Shown: in pieces, positions 49,250 to 62,400 of the stretch
How positions within the stretch are numbered: position 1 is the stretch's first letter
Layout of the letters: every line of letters starts with the position of its first letter
Assembly (NCBI RefSeq): GCF_008831285.2
Contig: NC_045148.1
Coordinates: forward strand, 13,928,802 to 13,992,801
Reading direction: 5' to 3'
Origin: Nymphaea colorata
Lineage: Eukaryota > Streptophyta > Magnoliopsida > Nymphaeales > Nymphaeaceae
DNA length: 64,000 nt
Program-made: the position numbers and the translations under genes
Notes under the pieces: generated by a model
The model's input: the letters and a program-made list of their open reading frames with translations, nothing else
What the model was told of the DNA's origin: nothing
Database searches by the model: none

Positions 49250-49545
49250 AGTCTAGTGACAATAAACAATCCCATATTTTGAAGACTCGAGGAATTCCAG
49301 TTTGGCAAGTGCATGGCGGCTTTTATGAAGCCTCGAGGGATCTTGTATGGTTGGACGTTCTAGTGTCGTCAGTTCGATTCTCATGGCCACTATTTCTTTG
49401 GGCGAAGCGGACAATGAGGTTGTCCTCACACTCAAGCCTCAAGTTAGCCCTAGTCCCCGGAGGCTGGGGAAATGGAGGAGTTTCGGCTCCTCGGGCATTG
49501 ATTGTACACACACACACGCACAGAGATTGATATATTATTATCAAA
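49250..49545 (+). mobile_element. Possible tRNA-derived SINE
   Basis: Holds GTCGTCAGTTCGATTCTCAT, a B-box-like motif, about 20-30 bases after TATGGTTGGACG, an A-box-like stretch. It ends in a CA repeat and an AT-rich tail, the usual plant SINE layout. Target duplication not found. Confidence 0.4.
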
Positions 49546-50120
49546 CGCAAGTGGGGTTCTCAATGGTTTGGCATTATTAATCATGCTAGATCATTGAAGC
49601 AGTCATTGAGGACCGATTTCTCATGGATTATGACGGCCTTGTGTATAGTTAGGTCATCCATGTGAGCTTGCCACTAAGCTCGTATCTTATACATTGGATT
49701 AGATATCAAACCATCAAGAGATCATAAAAAGTATCTACCCATCCTTTCCTTGATGGGGAACAGAAAAACGAAGCACATCCTTCCGGAGCATTTTGGAAGG
49801 TAAACCATCAGTAAAATGGTTAGTAGAGTCTGCAAGTTAATTAATTAAGCAATTTTATGCAAAGATCCACCTGAAAGATCATCCCCATTTGCTCGTGATA
49901 CGGGTAGCATATTTTTTTCTTTTTTGCAATTTGGTAATTTAATAGTTTCATTATTCAAGCAATTCACAGTTACATTTGGTTAATTACCAACTCCAATTCA
50001 CATTAAACATCATGCATAAGAAGAGTGAGAAGTGAGACATTGTTTAAAACATGAAGAATTTCTTGTGGTCAATACAACTTACGGCATGTTTTGCTCCCAT
50101 TAATTTATAGGCCACACTAA

Positions 50121-50938
50121 GGGGTTGTTTGGAAGCAGGAATACTTTGTAAGTGTGTCGTGAATATGTTTCAAAGATTGGGCCAAATTCGTGGAACATTA
50201 GTTCCTGCATTTCATGAATATGTCTCGATCTTTGGATATACATGAATAAAGGCGCCCTTCGCTACCAAATAATTCCTTAGTTTCTCCTGTCTTTTCTTCT
50301 CTCATGTGCAACCCTAGAATGGAAAGTGATGATCTCCTTATAAATTCTCAAAATTTGGTATAGACTTGGAACGAACCACATATGTAAGTGGATGAAGCTG
50401 GACTTCATTATGGAGGGTCAAATACCTAGCAAGGGCCTTCATCAGGCAATCAAAGTCATCAATATGTAGACAACACTTTATTACAAAATTTTAAGTGTTT
50501 TTTCATTCTTCTTGATGGATAACATTGTAGCAAGTATTGCCTAGAATAATCCAAATTAATTAATATTGTTTTTGGCAGCTAGGCATAACCGCGTAGTAAA
50601 CGTGAAGCTCCAACACTATGTCTTAATTAAAAGCCCACCGTCCAACCAATCTCAGCACCAATCTATAGAAAATATGCTATGAAATAGATGCGCAATTCGT
50701 ATAAGGAAAACAAGGAAAGAAATGTGTAATGCAAACAAATGCTTGCTTATCACATCCAGATTCATTGTACAGGACAAATTGTATATCGTTTTCAAAGCCA
50801 ACTTTTCTTCCTTTTTATCGCTAATTCATTAGCGTCGCGACATTGTGTCCCACTGATGTGTTCCACTATGTAAACTACCTTACCTTATGTACGTACACAA
50901 CCACCAAGATGTTCAAATAATTGAGACCAAACAGTCCC
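50121..50938. mobile_element. Harbinger-like (Tourist-type) MITE, ~818 bp
   Basis: The ends GGGGTTGTTTGG and CCAAACAGTCCC are inverted repeats (10 of 12 match) and each is flanked by TAA (50118-50120 and 50939-50941), the target duplication typical of PIF/Harbinger elements. No transposase frame lies inside, so it is non-autonomous. The interior may include nested DNA. Confidence 0.5.
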
Positions 50939-51055
50939 TAATTGTTGGATAAAAACTTATATATATAGAATGTATGTGTATATTGCTTTACAGGATGGAA
51001 AAATTAGTTCACAAACTTTGTCATGTTCGAAACATGATAAAAAAAGGTCTAAGTC

Positions 51056-51060
<5 letters not shown>

Positions 51061-51134
<74 letters not shown>
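51061..51134. repeat. Compound microsatellite (CT)19(AT)18
   Basis: An uninterrupted 74-base tract: 19 CT units then 18 AT units. Confidence 0.98.
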
Positions 51135-51136
<2 letters not shown>

Positions 51137-54100
51137 AGAAGTCCAAGTCATCCATCTGATTAACAACAATAACTTGGTTGTCATCGCACGTATGTACACA
51201 TAAAATTATGCAGCAAGTTGATATTTGTTTGGTTTTTTTAAACCTGTTGCAGTTGATTAAATAAGGATGCTACCATTGGCTTATTGGACAATTAGAGTAA
51301 CCAACTAAGTTAATAAAGTACTTCATATTTTCTGAGATAACTATGGGACCTAGTGTTTAATTATAGCTAAATAATAATTCATTATTCTATTAACAGTTTT
51401 ATAGAACATAAACTAATAATTCCACATCCCTGACTTGGTTATGGATATATAATTTATTGGAACCCTTTGTAGGGTTCGTCCAGAAGAAAATTATTCAGGA
51501 AATTGGTTGTGCTCACCGATCATGAGAGCATATATGACTTCAAGATAGCGATGTTATGCAGATCCAATAGAAAAGGAAAATATTATCATTCAACAATAGT
51601 AAGTGACGCCAGACAAACTCATTTTTCTGGTCATTAATATTCTTCAAGTTATATTTCTTGGATTCAGGATAATTCATGTGGGGTGTAGGTCAACGTCCTG
51701 CCTAACGTTTATCTTTTTCCTGTAAACGAGAACTGTTGAATTCTTACTTCTATGCATCATCTAAATTTTGCGAACTCTTCATGGTTCCAATAGCTAGATC
51801 TGGACTCAGTAATCCATCTCATTATCTTCTAAACTTGTTGCAGAACTGATGCAAATAGGAAAGAAGAATCTTGAAGTTCTGTTCCATATTCTACACGTAT
51901 TATCTGCTAGTTTATAATCTTGGAAAATAATCACTTAATTGACATAAGCGATGCATTTGAATCGTCCTTCTTAAACCGAGTCAGGCGCCCAAACATTAGT
52001 TGATCCAATATGAATCTGGCACATATTAGATAGCTAAAATACAAACTCCAATTCAAACTGATATGCATGAACTCAGTTTCTGACACAGCTTCATGGACTC
52101 AGTTTACCAGTCGTATCAAATTTGGTGCGTCACACAACCATGTACAAATCATTTCTTTAAGCTTAATATGGAGCCCAGCTTTTTATTTAGCTGCCCATTT
52201 GGAACTTGATTCCGTAATCCGTCAATTTGTCTAGCAAAATTATGGAACCGAGCACCATTTTCTAGTCTATTGATACGTATCCTACTGGGCCATGCCCGGT
52301 CGCACTCAATCTGTCTGATACCAAACTCATCTGTTAGAATGGGTCCAGTTGCAACCAGGCCGGGACCCAGCCAGAGGACTTGTTGAGGGCTCGGGCCAAC
52401 GCGGATTCGACACATGATGCTACTTGTAGCAGCAGCATTTACATTAGTGCAGGCGATTGACGTCGCCATTTACATACTTGGCTCAGACTCAGATCGGATT
52501 CAACTCGATGTAGGATGAGCAGATGCCTTAGTGAGCCCAGTTCTGGTCAGCCATTTCCCCCAGTAGGGTCTGAAAGTGCTTACATCCGGACTAAATATTG
52601 AATCAGCTGGCAATACCCAACTGACTCAAAACCCAGATCTGGATTCAGATGCCAAATTATCAGAGGACTACGGAGATTGATCATGAACAGATTGGATCAA
52701 AATCTTGTTCTGATTAGTAATAAGACAATGATCTCTCTCAGGTGTCTCTAGTGGGTCCGATAAGCTCAGGTTTAGGTCCGATAAGATCTGTTTGCGCATT
52801 TTGGACCGGCCAGCATGTGGATCCTACCGTGGAGCTGGACACAATTAAATGGACCCGATCTAAACCGGTTGTTGGATGAGATCCAGGCCAAATAACCAAA
52901 CAAGGCCTTGGATATTTTTTGATGTGGATTCCGCTCCTGCTCCAGTGTCCGGATCCGAAAACACTGAACGACCGTAACATCAAAAGGTCGAACTCAGGAC
53001 CGGACCCACGTGGGTTCGGCTAACCAGATCCATCATCATCCGTCAGTGTCAAGGACTGCGGCATCAGACATGAAAGGCCGGGAAGCGGATCGCCGAGGAA
53101 TCGGCGAGTAATTGCAAGAACTAAAATCCCAAGCTTAACCATGGTTAGTTGAAGAGGCTGCGGCTAGGGTTGGGTTGCGGTTTCCAAAAGAAAAGGGGAA
53201 AGGTAAAGGGAGAGACGTACAGACATGACCCCTGAATTTGGGAGGGACAATTATTGGCCCCATTGCCTGGAAACTGTCCCTTGCTGTGCAACACGGAGCG
53301 CACAGAAATTATTGCAATCACCAGTAACCCCCCCCCCCTATCTGGATCCCGATCTGGATCATGGTCCAGATCAAGTGTCCTAAAATTCGGTTCTATCTTG
53401 GATCCAAATATTCCTTGTGGTCATTTCATTATTTACATATGGATTATGGACTACGGTTAAAAGCTTTTGAAGCATTATAGACTCATGCATAATTGGGCCC
53501 AGGTATAAAAAAAAACAAGTCAGGGATCTTGGATATACATGCACATATTTTTTTCTTGTTATGTCCTAATTTTACGGTAACTGTTTCCGCTGTCACTGCA
53601 GTCACCATCCACCACTGTGTCTATGTCCATGGGTTCTCCAATTGAAGAATACCAACCAATCCCAACTGCTAATATAAAAGAATATATTATTACAACAATT
53701 AAATGGCAATGCATGGATGGATCGCCTTTAATTACTGACACAACTTGGAAAAGGACTGCGCTTTTGTAAAAGAAATTTGGAGGCTTTGGCTTTTGGTGTT
53801 GTCGAAATCACAAGAAGAGACATGTGGGTGGTCACCATAAAACTACAACCACTTGGATCCAAAGCCATAAATATAATCCTACTTTTCTCATTTTGTTCAT
53901 CGGTTCACCAAATACAAAACTTAGTGAAGTACATGGAAGCACACTGGTGAATCTTTACAAATGGTAGAACAAAGACATGGATCTTTTTTAGAAAGTATAC
54001 ACGAATTGCCAGTTGTAGTTTCAATTGCTTAGAGAGAGAGAGAGAGCCTAAAGTTAAGGCAGATGAGAGGTGAGAGCTTTCTTTGCCTAACAGGTTTGAG

Positions 54101-54589
54101 TAGGGAGCGTCTGCTTCTGGTGCTAGAGTTCTTTGTTCTCTTTTGGGATGAGGGTAGGTGGAGTTCTACTATGGCCATGGGGATGGGGCCACCTTGAAAT
54201 TTCCCCTCTCAAGCAGGCATCGTTAGTGGATCGCGTAAGCCCACTCAACTCTCCTTTTCAGGAGAATTGAAGTTTCGGGAATGTGCACATGTCCCCTCAA
54301 TCTGACTAATCATCAACTCTCAAGGAATTGTGATTAACAGCATCACACTTTCCTCAGATATTTTCACCCTGTGAAAAGTCTTTCCTTATCAAGAATGCTT
54401 CTCTTGCACTCCTCCCACTCACAATGAGACTCTTTAATATGATAGACACCTCCAAGAGCAAAAGTTGTTTTCACCACAGAGGAAGGTGTACGGTTTAGAC
54501 TCTCTGAGTTTAATTGAGATTTCAAACGGATTCTGTAACTGGATTCAGATGAATTAGGGTTCGCTAATCTCAATCTGTCTTACGTTAAT
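51135..54589. other. Spacer, no gene seen
   Basis: AT-rich to 52.1 kb, then GC-richer repeat-like DNA at 52.2-53.3 kb with many GATCTGGATC-type phrases. Minus-strand frames at 52149-52469 and 52738-52983 have no recognised domain. The last few hundred bases may hold the 5' LTR of the retrotransposon relic that follows. Confidence 0.45.
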
Positions 54590-54601
54590 TGGTATCGGAG
54601 C
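54590..54601 (+). other. Retrotransposon primer binding site (initiator tRNA-Met)
   Basis: TGGTATCGGAGC differs at one base from TGGTATCAGAGC, the sequence complementary to the 3' end of plant initiator tRNA-Met used to prime many LTR retrotransposons. Its place just before a gag-like frame supports the call. Confidence 0.7.
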
Positions 54602-55840
54602 ATGGCTGCAATTCTATCGGCGCTTTCAACTTTTATTCATCAAAATTAATGGCAACAAAGACCGAAGAAAAAGCCAAAAAAAAACTGCAGAAAACAGTCA
54701 GGCTTCTATAGAAAAACAAAATGACCTTGCAGAAGCAACAAAAGAACCACCTGAAAACGTCCAAGAACATATGCAGCAAACTTTAGAAAAGCATGAGTCC
54801 GATTTGGCTCATATCACGCAAGATGTTGCAGTTACAGCGAGAAAAATGGATGGCATCCACTGGAGACATCTATCGCAACTGAAGATGGACGAGTCCAAAG
54901 ACTTGCTCCTGTCAACCATGCAAGGGGCTCTCGCGAGCATGCTGCTGTGGATTTCCCACAACCCTTCGACGTGGATTTCCAGCCACCCATTTGCCATCGA
55001 GCAAGAAGGATCTTCCGCCAGAGCTGTCGCCGGAAACCCATTGTTGGGGCGCTCCTTTGGACGGAGGTTGGGGCAGGCGGCCTCGACGACCCCAGAGCAG
55101 GCGAGCCCTGTTGGGGGAGATGCACGAATGGACACAACCACCGTTGGAGGAGACGGGGGCACGGCAACCGGTTGCTGGTTGAAGGCTTCCGACCGGAGAG
55201 GCACCGTCCCGCCCTCCGGTTGGGGGTGGATTCCACAGGGGTCACCGCCGGTGGGCTTGACACCTACCGGCGGGCAGGGGATGTGGCCGGCATCCAGCCT
55301 CGCCGTCGATCACCTACAGCTCCCTCCTCGTCGCCATGCCGTGGAGGACGCCGGTCTTAGTGATGCGGTCCCGCCGCCAGAATGGGGAGGAAGGTCTTTG
55401 GAACTGCCGCGAAGATCTGGGAATCACCGACAGCAATGTGCAGGGGCGACGCACCCTTCGACCCAAGGATCACCAGCGCTGGCAGCCTCACCGTTGCAGC
55501 TGCCATGGCTAGTGAAGTTGGGATGCAGCAGCTGGAACGGCAAGACCGTCCCCCGCGCGCTTTCGTTAAACGAACAGAGGTGCGGGGGCCGTCGGCGGCA
55601 CCATTCCCGGCCGGGTTAATGGGTGTGAATCCGAGTCCAAACCGGTCTGTTCCACCTTCTTTGGCTGGGCGTTCGCCCTTGGATAGAGTCCATGGTCATG
55701 TTCCATGCCGCCCAAGCCGCCACCTTGACCGCCGGCGAAAAGTTGTTTGGTGGTCCACCACCCTAGCATATGCAGGCAGGCATGTGGTGAACCCCTTGTT
55801 GAACATATCCAAATCTTCTAAAGGTAAGGAATCATTTTGA
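54590..55840 (+). mobile_element. LTR-retrotransposon relic (gag-like)
   Basis: After the primer site, an ATG at 54649 starts a Lys/Glu-rich frame (MATKTEEKAKKKLQK) that breaks after about 20 codons. The main frame (54771-55619, 282 residues, from MQQTLEKHESDLAHITQDVA) is offset by two bases and is likely its continuation, a run of nine A being the probable slip point. The N-terminal coiled-coil-like part resembles plant gag; the GC-rich remainder is open in several frames and decayed, with no zinc knuckle, protease or reverse transcriptase found. Text near 56180-56210 (TTAATCTTAATCCGACTTGC) resembles 54566-54586 (CTAATCTCAATCTGTCTTAC), so a second LTR copy may end there. Confidence 0.55.
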
Positions 55841-58800
55841 CAGAATCATGAATTTAAAATTGGTCGAGGACGACACTTATCCAACTTGAGGAGACTGATG
55901 CACACCCATGGAATCAGATCTATTTTTTTTTTTGTAAACTAGTTCTAGATAATTTCAAAAACTGTAACTGGATCCAATTCTGAAATCCATCTCTTTCTCT
56001 ATGTAAAGTTACGCTGGTTCATTTTGTATAGACAGTTGAAAGTTGAAAAAAAAAAAAAAGGAGAAAATGCAATCTCTTTCTTAGTTGTCTTTTGTTCTTC
56101 TTTTTCGTCTAGTTATTTACTTGACTTTTTAGTTGGTTGAAACTGTAGTCTTAGCTTAGTCTTGAGTGCGGATGGGTTAAGACTCGTTAATCTTAATCCG
56201 ACTTGCATTAGATTGCCATATGATTTGACATTTATACATATTCCGTTCGGATTTTTATTAGATTTCACAGACTCAAAAGCTTGCAATTCTGAAGCCGCAT
56301 AGGTAGTCTAAATTCCTTTAGTAGTCAGATCTCGATTTCTTTAACTGACCGAGCTAAATTGACTCAAAAACTGGTTATCAATCCTATATATCCATTTTGA
56401 ATCTCTATGTTTTGTAAGGACTCAAATGCTGGCACAAGACACAAGTACTATGTGCATGGCAACGGCAGCTACCGAAATGTGGACATGGAAAAGGGACTGA
56501 ACGGCGTTGCTAACACATTAATACTCCTCGAGAATTTCTAAACTTTCGAGGTCGCGATTGCTAGGATTTGTCCACCATTTTTGTGGAATTCTTGGTAGCA
56601 CTGGTAAAATTTCTTGGGTGGTGCCATCGATTAAAACTTGGTTAAGAGAGAAGAGGATGTTGCCACTCTCGGTAATTAATTTCACTGCCCGCCGTGGTTT
56701 AAAAGTATAAAACATATCAATGGGCATTGATGAACTGGGAACTTACATGTAGAGATTTGCTGTTGAATTTCTTCGTGAACTTATCTCCTGGAGACCCGCC
56801 AGAGCAATACGAGGACGAAGACAAAGGAAGGTTCAGATACAACAAAAATGATGGAGTTGATTCTTAATTCACATCAGTCCTCAACTTGGCATCTTTCATT
56901 TTCCTTTCTTACCATGTTATTTAATATGATTTTCAAGACACTCACTGTAAGCAGGAGCGTATAGATTTCGTCAAAATTAGATATTGTGTACTCGAAGAAT
57001 TAGGAGATCAGGGTACGCCTTTGGCCAACTTTGAATTATCATATCTAAGCCTCATCTTCGAGTCTGCAGAGAAATTTCCGGGAGCAAAATGTCAAATTTT
57101 ATGGGCAAGTTTGGTTTGTAGTGCGCAAAGCTAGCTAGGCTAGGTTCTCCTATCTGAGCTATTTTTCATCTATCTCTAGGCTTCGCTTGTTTAATAAGTT
57201 AGGGACAATCATGATCTGGTTTTGAGCCCAACATTTTGTCCTGCAAACTGGCTAGGTAACAGTAGCATACCAATGTTGCCTAGCTCAGGCCAAAGTGACC
57301 TTGTACGTAATCAACTTATAACATGCAGATATGCGAAAGTCAATGCTTCAGCCTGCTGCCAGTTAGTTAAGGTTGTGGGATACCTAAACTCTAAAAATTC
57401 ATTACTAAAAAATACTGTAAACAGCTGTTAAAGCCGCCATAAACTACCGCTGCACCAATAATCGTTGGTATTGTCAATCTAGTGACTGTATCTCTCATAG
57501 ATAGAGAAAAAGATGATGGTTTGCAAAAGAGAGAAATGAGAGAATCAAATTTAGTGGGTAAATTCAAGTGACTCTCAAAGGGAGAACATACAGGCAATTG
57601 TTTAGAAGACAAAAAGTAACAACTATATAAAGTGGAAAATGATATAAAATAAGGATAGGAACAGTGGTTGTATTTAAAATGCACATTGAAGCAAGTTAGA
57701 CCCCGAAGCGCTCATTTCATACTAATAAAAGTATTCCAGGAATGGCAATTATTTGTATGTGAACAAGTTCAGCCATCCGCCCACTGGCCACTGGGTAACT
57801 TTTTTAAGAGGACGACGGTGAGAGCTGCCCAAGAGCAGGACCGGAAGAGTTCATCTCGGCCTAGCTGATCCCAATAAAATGGCGGGGTACGGAACAGTCC
57901 TGCAACCTACTGAACAGATTATCACGGGACCAGTTCTTGTTTTTCAAAACTTCAATTAGCGGCCAACCTGACAATTCTGAAAATTTTAATATACAGAAGT
58001 TTCTTTTTAAAAGTTGAGGTAGGGGGGCATATGTGGGGCAATGGGGGTAAACAGCTTTATCAACAGGCTACCTTGCTTAAGTTTCGACCTCATTCCTGCT
58101 CTGAAAGTGACTTCCATTGTGAACTTTCACCTTTTTCAAATTTCGACCTTAACTTTTGGCTCTGAATCATGTTATAGAAGAAATTGATGGATCAAATGAT
58201 TCTCGGTCGACATCTCGCTTTTAACTAGAGCGATCCAGCTACCAGCACCACAACCAGCGGGGGAAGAGGTCTGTGGATGACCGGCGCCAACGAGGATAGT
58301 GATGGCCCAATTTAAGAGCATGCAACTACCAGGCCCCCAACACTATGTGTCCCTTCTCAGTATTAGAAACAGCCCAACCTGATCCATTAAAGAATCATAA
58401 GCCAGAAGGTGGGACACAGAGCGGGAAAGAGAAGGAGAGAGGGAGGGAGAGAGAGAGAGAATTATATCGTTGGAAATTAAACCTACCTACACCCTGAAAT
58501 GAGCAGCATGTTAAGCCACGGGCTAAACGAGTGCTGGTCATGCAGACATGGAAGCTGACCCTAGCCTACCCGCATCAATCAAGTGACTGAACCTTTTGAT
58601 AAGGCTAGCTTGTCGCCATGAATGCAGATGTGAACACCTGATAATAAATCATCTCCCAAAGTGACGAGTCCTCCTCCAAGGAAATGGTTTTTCCTCCAAT
58701 CATCCATACGGTGGACGGCGAGGCACCGAGGCCCGCCAGAATTATATCATTAACGCCAATAACTGTGACCAGAAATAATTCAAAACAAAAAAACACCGCA

Positions 58801-59466
58801 GAGATGCAAGATCTCCCTTAAAAAAATGTATTGTCAAATGATGTGATCTGGTCACAGAGATCAAACCCCTCTTTGCACCCCTCTTTGCACCAAACAGGAT
58901 CCCCTGGTACTCCCATCTCCTGCCAATATTTTTGAAACAGTGCTCCGCGGAGACACCATCAATTTAATGGGTCCCACTAGAGCTCCTGCTGGCGATTGAA
59001 GGCATGGGAGATGGAGAGAAAGTTAAGGAGAAAAAGAGATCCCGTTCTTTTCTAATCAGCAACTCACTGGCTGGAAAATTTTGCAGGCTTACCATGCAAT
59101 GACAAAGGCCTGCCACGACCAGTGTTTACTTCCATTAAACTCCCCACCGAGATCCCGGCTTCAAATAGACTGGAAACTACCAGGAGTAGCACAGTCAGCA
59201 AGATCCCGTGCCTGCTGGCTTTTAGCAACTGCAAGTGATGGCTGGAAAAGGAAAACACTAGTATAAGATGCAGAGGAGCTTAAATTGCGTCAAACAAGAT
59301 CAAAGAACTTTGCAATGAAGACTTCATCCCAATTGCTTTTCTTCATTTTCCCCTAGCACTTCCCCATTCAAAAGAAAGATAACCCGTTCGAAACAAGATA
59401 AAGGTAGCAGAAAACCCATTCGACAACACAAGCCAACTACACAGAGATTAAAAAGGTATCTCAGCA
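55841..59466. other. Spacer, no gene supported
   Basis: AT-rich DNA. A minus-strand frame at 56518-56727 (69 residues) and one at 58605-58796 look less random than noise but cannot be assigned. A GA microsatellite lies at 58432-58462. The right end is probably 3' flank of the DnaJ gene. Confidence 0.45.
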
Positions 59467-62400
59467 TCATGGATTCCTTGTGTAGCCATTTGCTTTCCTC
59501 GCGTTCTTGTGCTTGCTTCCTTTGCTGCTTGACTCTGTGTTCACCTCTCCCACCTAAAGGGGCATTGAAGTTAATCGCAAAGATAGTATGAAACAAAGTA
59601 CGTTTTAACAAATTAAATAGAAACTGAAGTAGCTAAAACATGGTTCAGCTAGAAAAGGATTCAGTCAAAGGACATGTGCCAAGCATGCAAAATGCAGATG
59701 ATAAGGTCAACATGCAGTCTGGCAATGTACCACAGTTAAAATTATGGACATGTTGATGCTAATGCACATTGCACTAGCCAGCTTCTGCCTTTGTCCGAGG
59801 AGTAAAAGCATCATGCAATAGCCTGATTATCTATTTCAAGCACCAAACTTTGGAAAGGACACGAAAATGTTAATCCGCCACTAGACGCAAGACAACAACA
59901 ACCATCAACTTCCGGTGATGAATTAGCAAACACAGTTGAGTAATTTAGAGACCAAGCAAAAATAACTCTCGAAGAAATTCTGGCATTTCAGCATCTAGGA
60001 ATCACGGATAAAGACACCGCCCCTCTGCTAATCATGGAACATAGTTTAAGATTTTGTCACAAGGGAAAAAGAGAGAATTGAAGAAAATTGAGCGAACCAC
60101 AACAAAACCAAGAAAAGAGCACCTATAGTTCAAATTTGAATGTACCATTTATCAGATCAGATGGAAGCCCACATGAAAAGAATATCCATGACACGAAAAT
60201 ATTTTGTATGTTATTTGCATAAAGCACCTCAAGTAACAGTCAAATGCAAGAGATTTCTTAACTCCAAATGTTTGATTGAAGCAACGGTGTTCTACATTTC
60301 TATGAGCTTATGAGCTTACCCCAACGCAGAAAAGATGACCATTGAGAGAATTGCCTTCGAAAGATGAGAAATCAGAGAAGCCTTTTGTGCTGACTTCACC
60401 AAATGAGAAATCAGAGAAGCCTTTTGTGCTGACTTCACCAAATGAGAAATCAGAGAAGCCTTTTGTGCTGACTTCACCAAATGAGAAATCAGAGGAGCCT
60501 TTTGTGCTGACTTCACCAAAATTCATTTCACAACTGTTTCGCTTGTTCCCAGTCATGGAGGTGTTGGTTTCACTGCTCAGGCTGGTGGTTCCTGACATTG
60601 AGGTTGAATCCGACCCAGTCGTGTTACCTGGGAACATCTCCTCAAAAAGATCTTGAAGAGATTCAAAACTATTTGATCCAGCAGTCTGCGAAAAAAGAAA
60701 AATCAAAGCAACAAACTATTAACCAGAAAGATTAACTAAAAAAACACCTCATCCCAACTATGAATGTTGAAATTAGAGATGAAAACCCACAAAGAACTTC
60801 TTGGTTAAAATTACCTACAGATTGAGGCAGATGAAAAACCAGAGATGAATAACAAAGACCAAAAAAGAATTCCTTTCTCCAAAGAGTCACAGAGGGACAC
60901 TACGCCCAGTGTCCAGTGGCGGAGATACATGTGGTGATGTGGGCCACTGCCCACACAAGCCATTAAAAATTTCATTGGAAGACTTAAAGTTACTATGTGA
61001 TAACTCCAGAATTACATAGGGTGCCCACACCAGACTCGGGCTGGTGACTTATCTACTCCTCAGGCAGAAAATCCTCGTTCCATCATTTGCAGTATCAGAG
61101 ATTGTGGGTACATCTATCTATGGTAGACATCCTGGAGAAAAAACCTTGCAGCTTCGCAACCCAGCAGGAAGAAAATAAAATAGAATATAAAACTTAGCGG
61201 ACCCTTTATACTAGCTTCCATGGAGAAACAGGGGCTCGAAGTTGGCTAGGCCAGTAGGAGTCCAATATGGGCTCCCTCTGGTTACCGGATAATTCGGAAT
61301 CAACCAGGGCCAGACAACAACAGCATCAACTTAAATCAGAGATATCTAAGACAATCTTTAACATTTAAGCTAACATCCAAACGCTAAATAGCTTTGGCAC
61401 ATTAAAGCCAAAAAGGAATCAAATGGTGGCAGTAGCAACTTTTCCTTGATTTTGCAGAAAATGGTTGCATGTTCCTTCAGTTGACACATTTCCTAACTTC
61501 CAAGGATCCCATTAGTTTACAACTCCATGCAGTGACATCTTAAAGGACCTCTTCCTACATCATATAGTCCGTTTCCAAAAGAAAAAAGGAGGATATTTAA
61601 CTCCAACAAAACTCGCAAAGTAACCGAAAATTTGGAACTTGAACATGCCAACAATTTACAAAAAAGGGAAAAAAGGGGAAGAAATAAGGAGTTCTTCTCA
61701 CGGCATCACATTACTGTAAAACAGGGAATTTAGCACTGTTTACTACACAAGAATGTGGAACAGAAAACGCAAATTTTGTGAAATAGAAAGAGAAAAAAGA
61801 AATCGTATAGAAAGCACCCTAGCTATGGAAAACGGATTATAGTTGAAGAAAGCTCACACTAGAAGATGCCTGACCCATCATCTTCGCCATTTCATCAAGG
61901 AAGTCACACATGCCCTGCACAAACGTCGACAGTAAATAAAACGCTCCTTTACAACTATTAGCATTAACGGGCAACTCTCAAATGCATCATATTACATCTC
62001 TGTTCAACATTTCTGTTCAACCCTAATGTGGAAGGGCAAGAAAAAATAGAATTCCAGTGACTTCCTTACAAAGCTCGGAACCCTGTAAAGGGCATGAATA
62101 AAACTCTTCCCGATCCCATGCGCTTATAACTTCAGCCAATGCAAGTGGTGACGTGTACGGATTCCAGAACCGCAGCCACGGTCCGACCGACAACGCTAAC
62201 TCCTTTATCGCCCAGGACTACTTGGCTAAAGCCAAGCGCTAGAAATTTCCCTAGTCATTTGGACCGAATTCAAATCGGACACAGCCTACCTATCCAACGT
62301 TCACATATTCGAATCCAAATTCAGATGAGAATATGAATTCAGATTCATGAAGAAAAGCTTATATCATATCCGAGCTAAATTTTAAATTTGAAACCTAAAT

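Larger units (their letters stand above)
46100..50120. other. DRM upstream region and spacer, no gene seen
   Basis: The frame at 46697-46984 is GC-richer and may be part of the DRM distal promoter or an old repeat. The rest is AT-rich with MITE-like DNA at 48439-48665 and a possible SINE at 49250-49545. No supported coding. Confidence 0.45.

Noticed and set aside
56518-56727. 69-residue minus-strand frame ending near E-S-L-E-I-L-E-E-Y
   Set aside because: It may be part of a decayed gene, but no homologous family is recognised and upstream splice partners are ambiguous.
60342-60656. 104-residue plus-strand repeat frame
   Set aside because: It is the antisense reading of the DnaJ repeat exon; the 39-bp period keeps it open on both strands.
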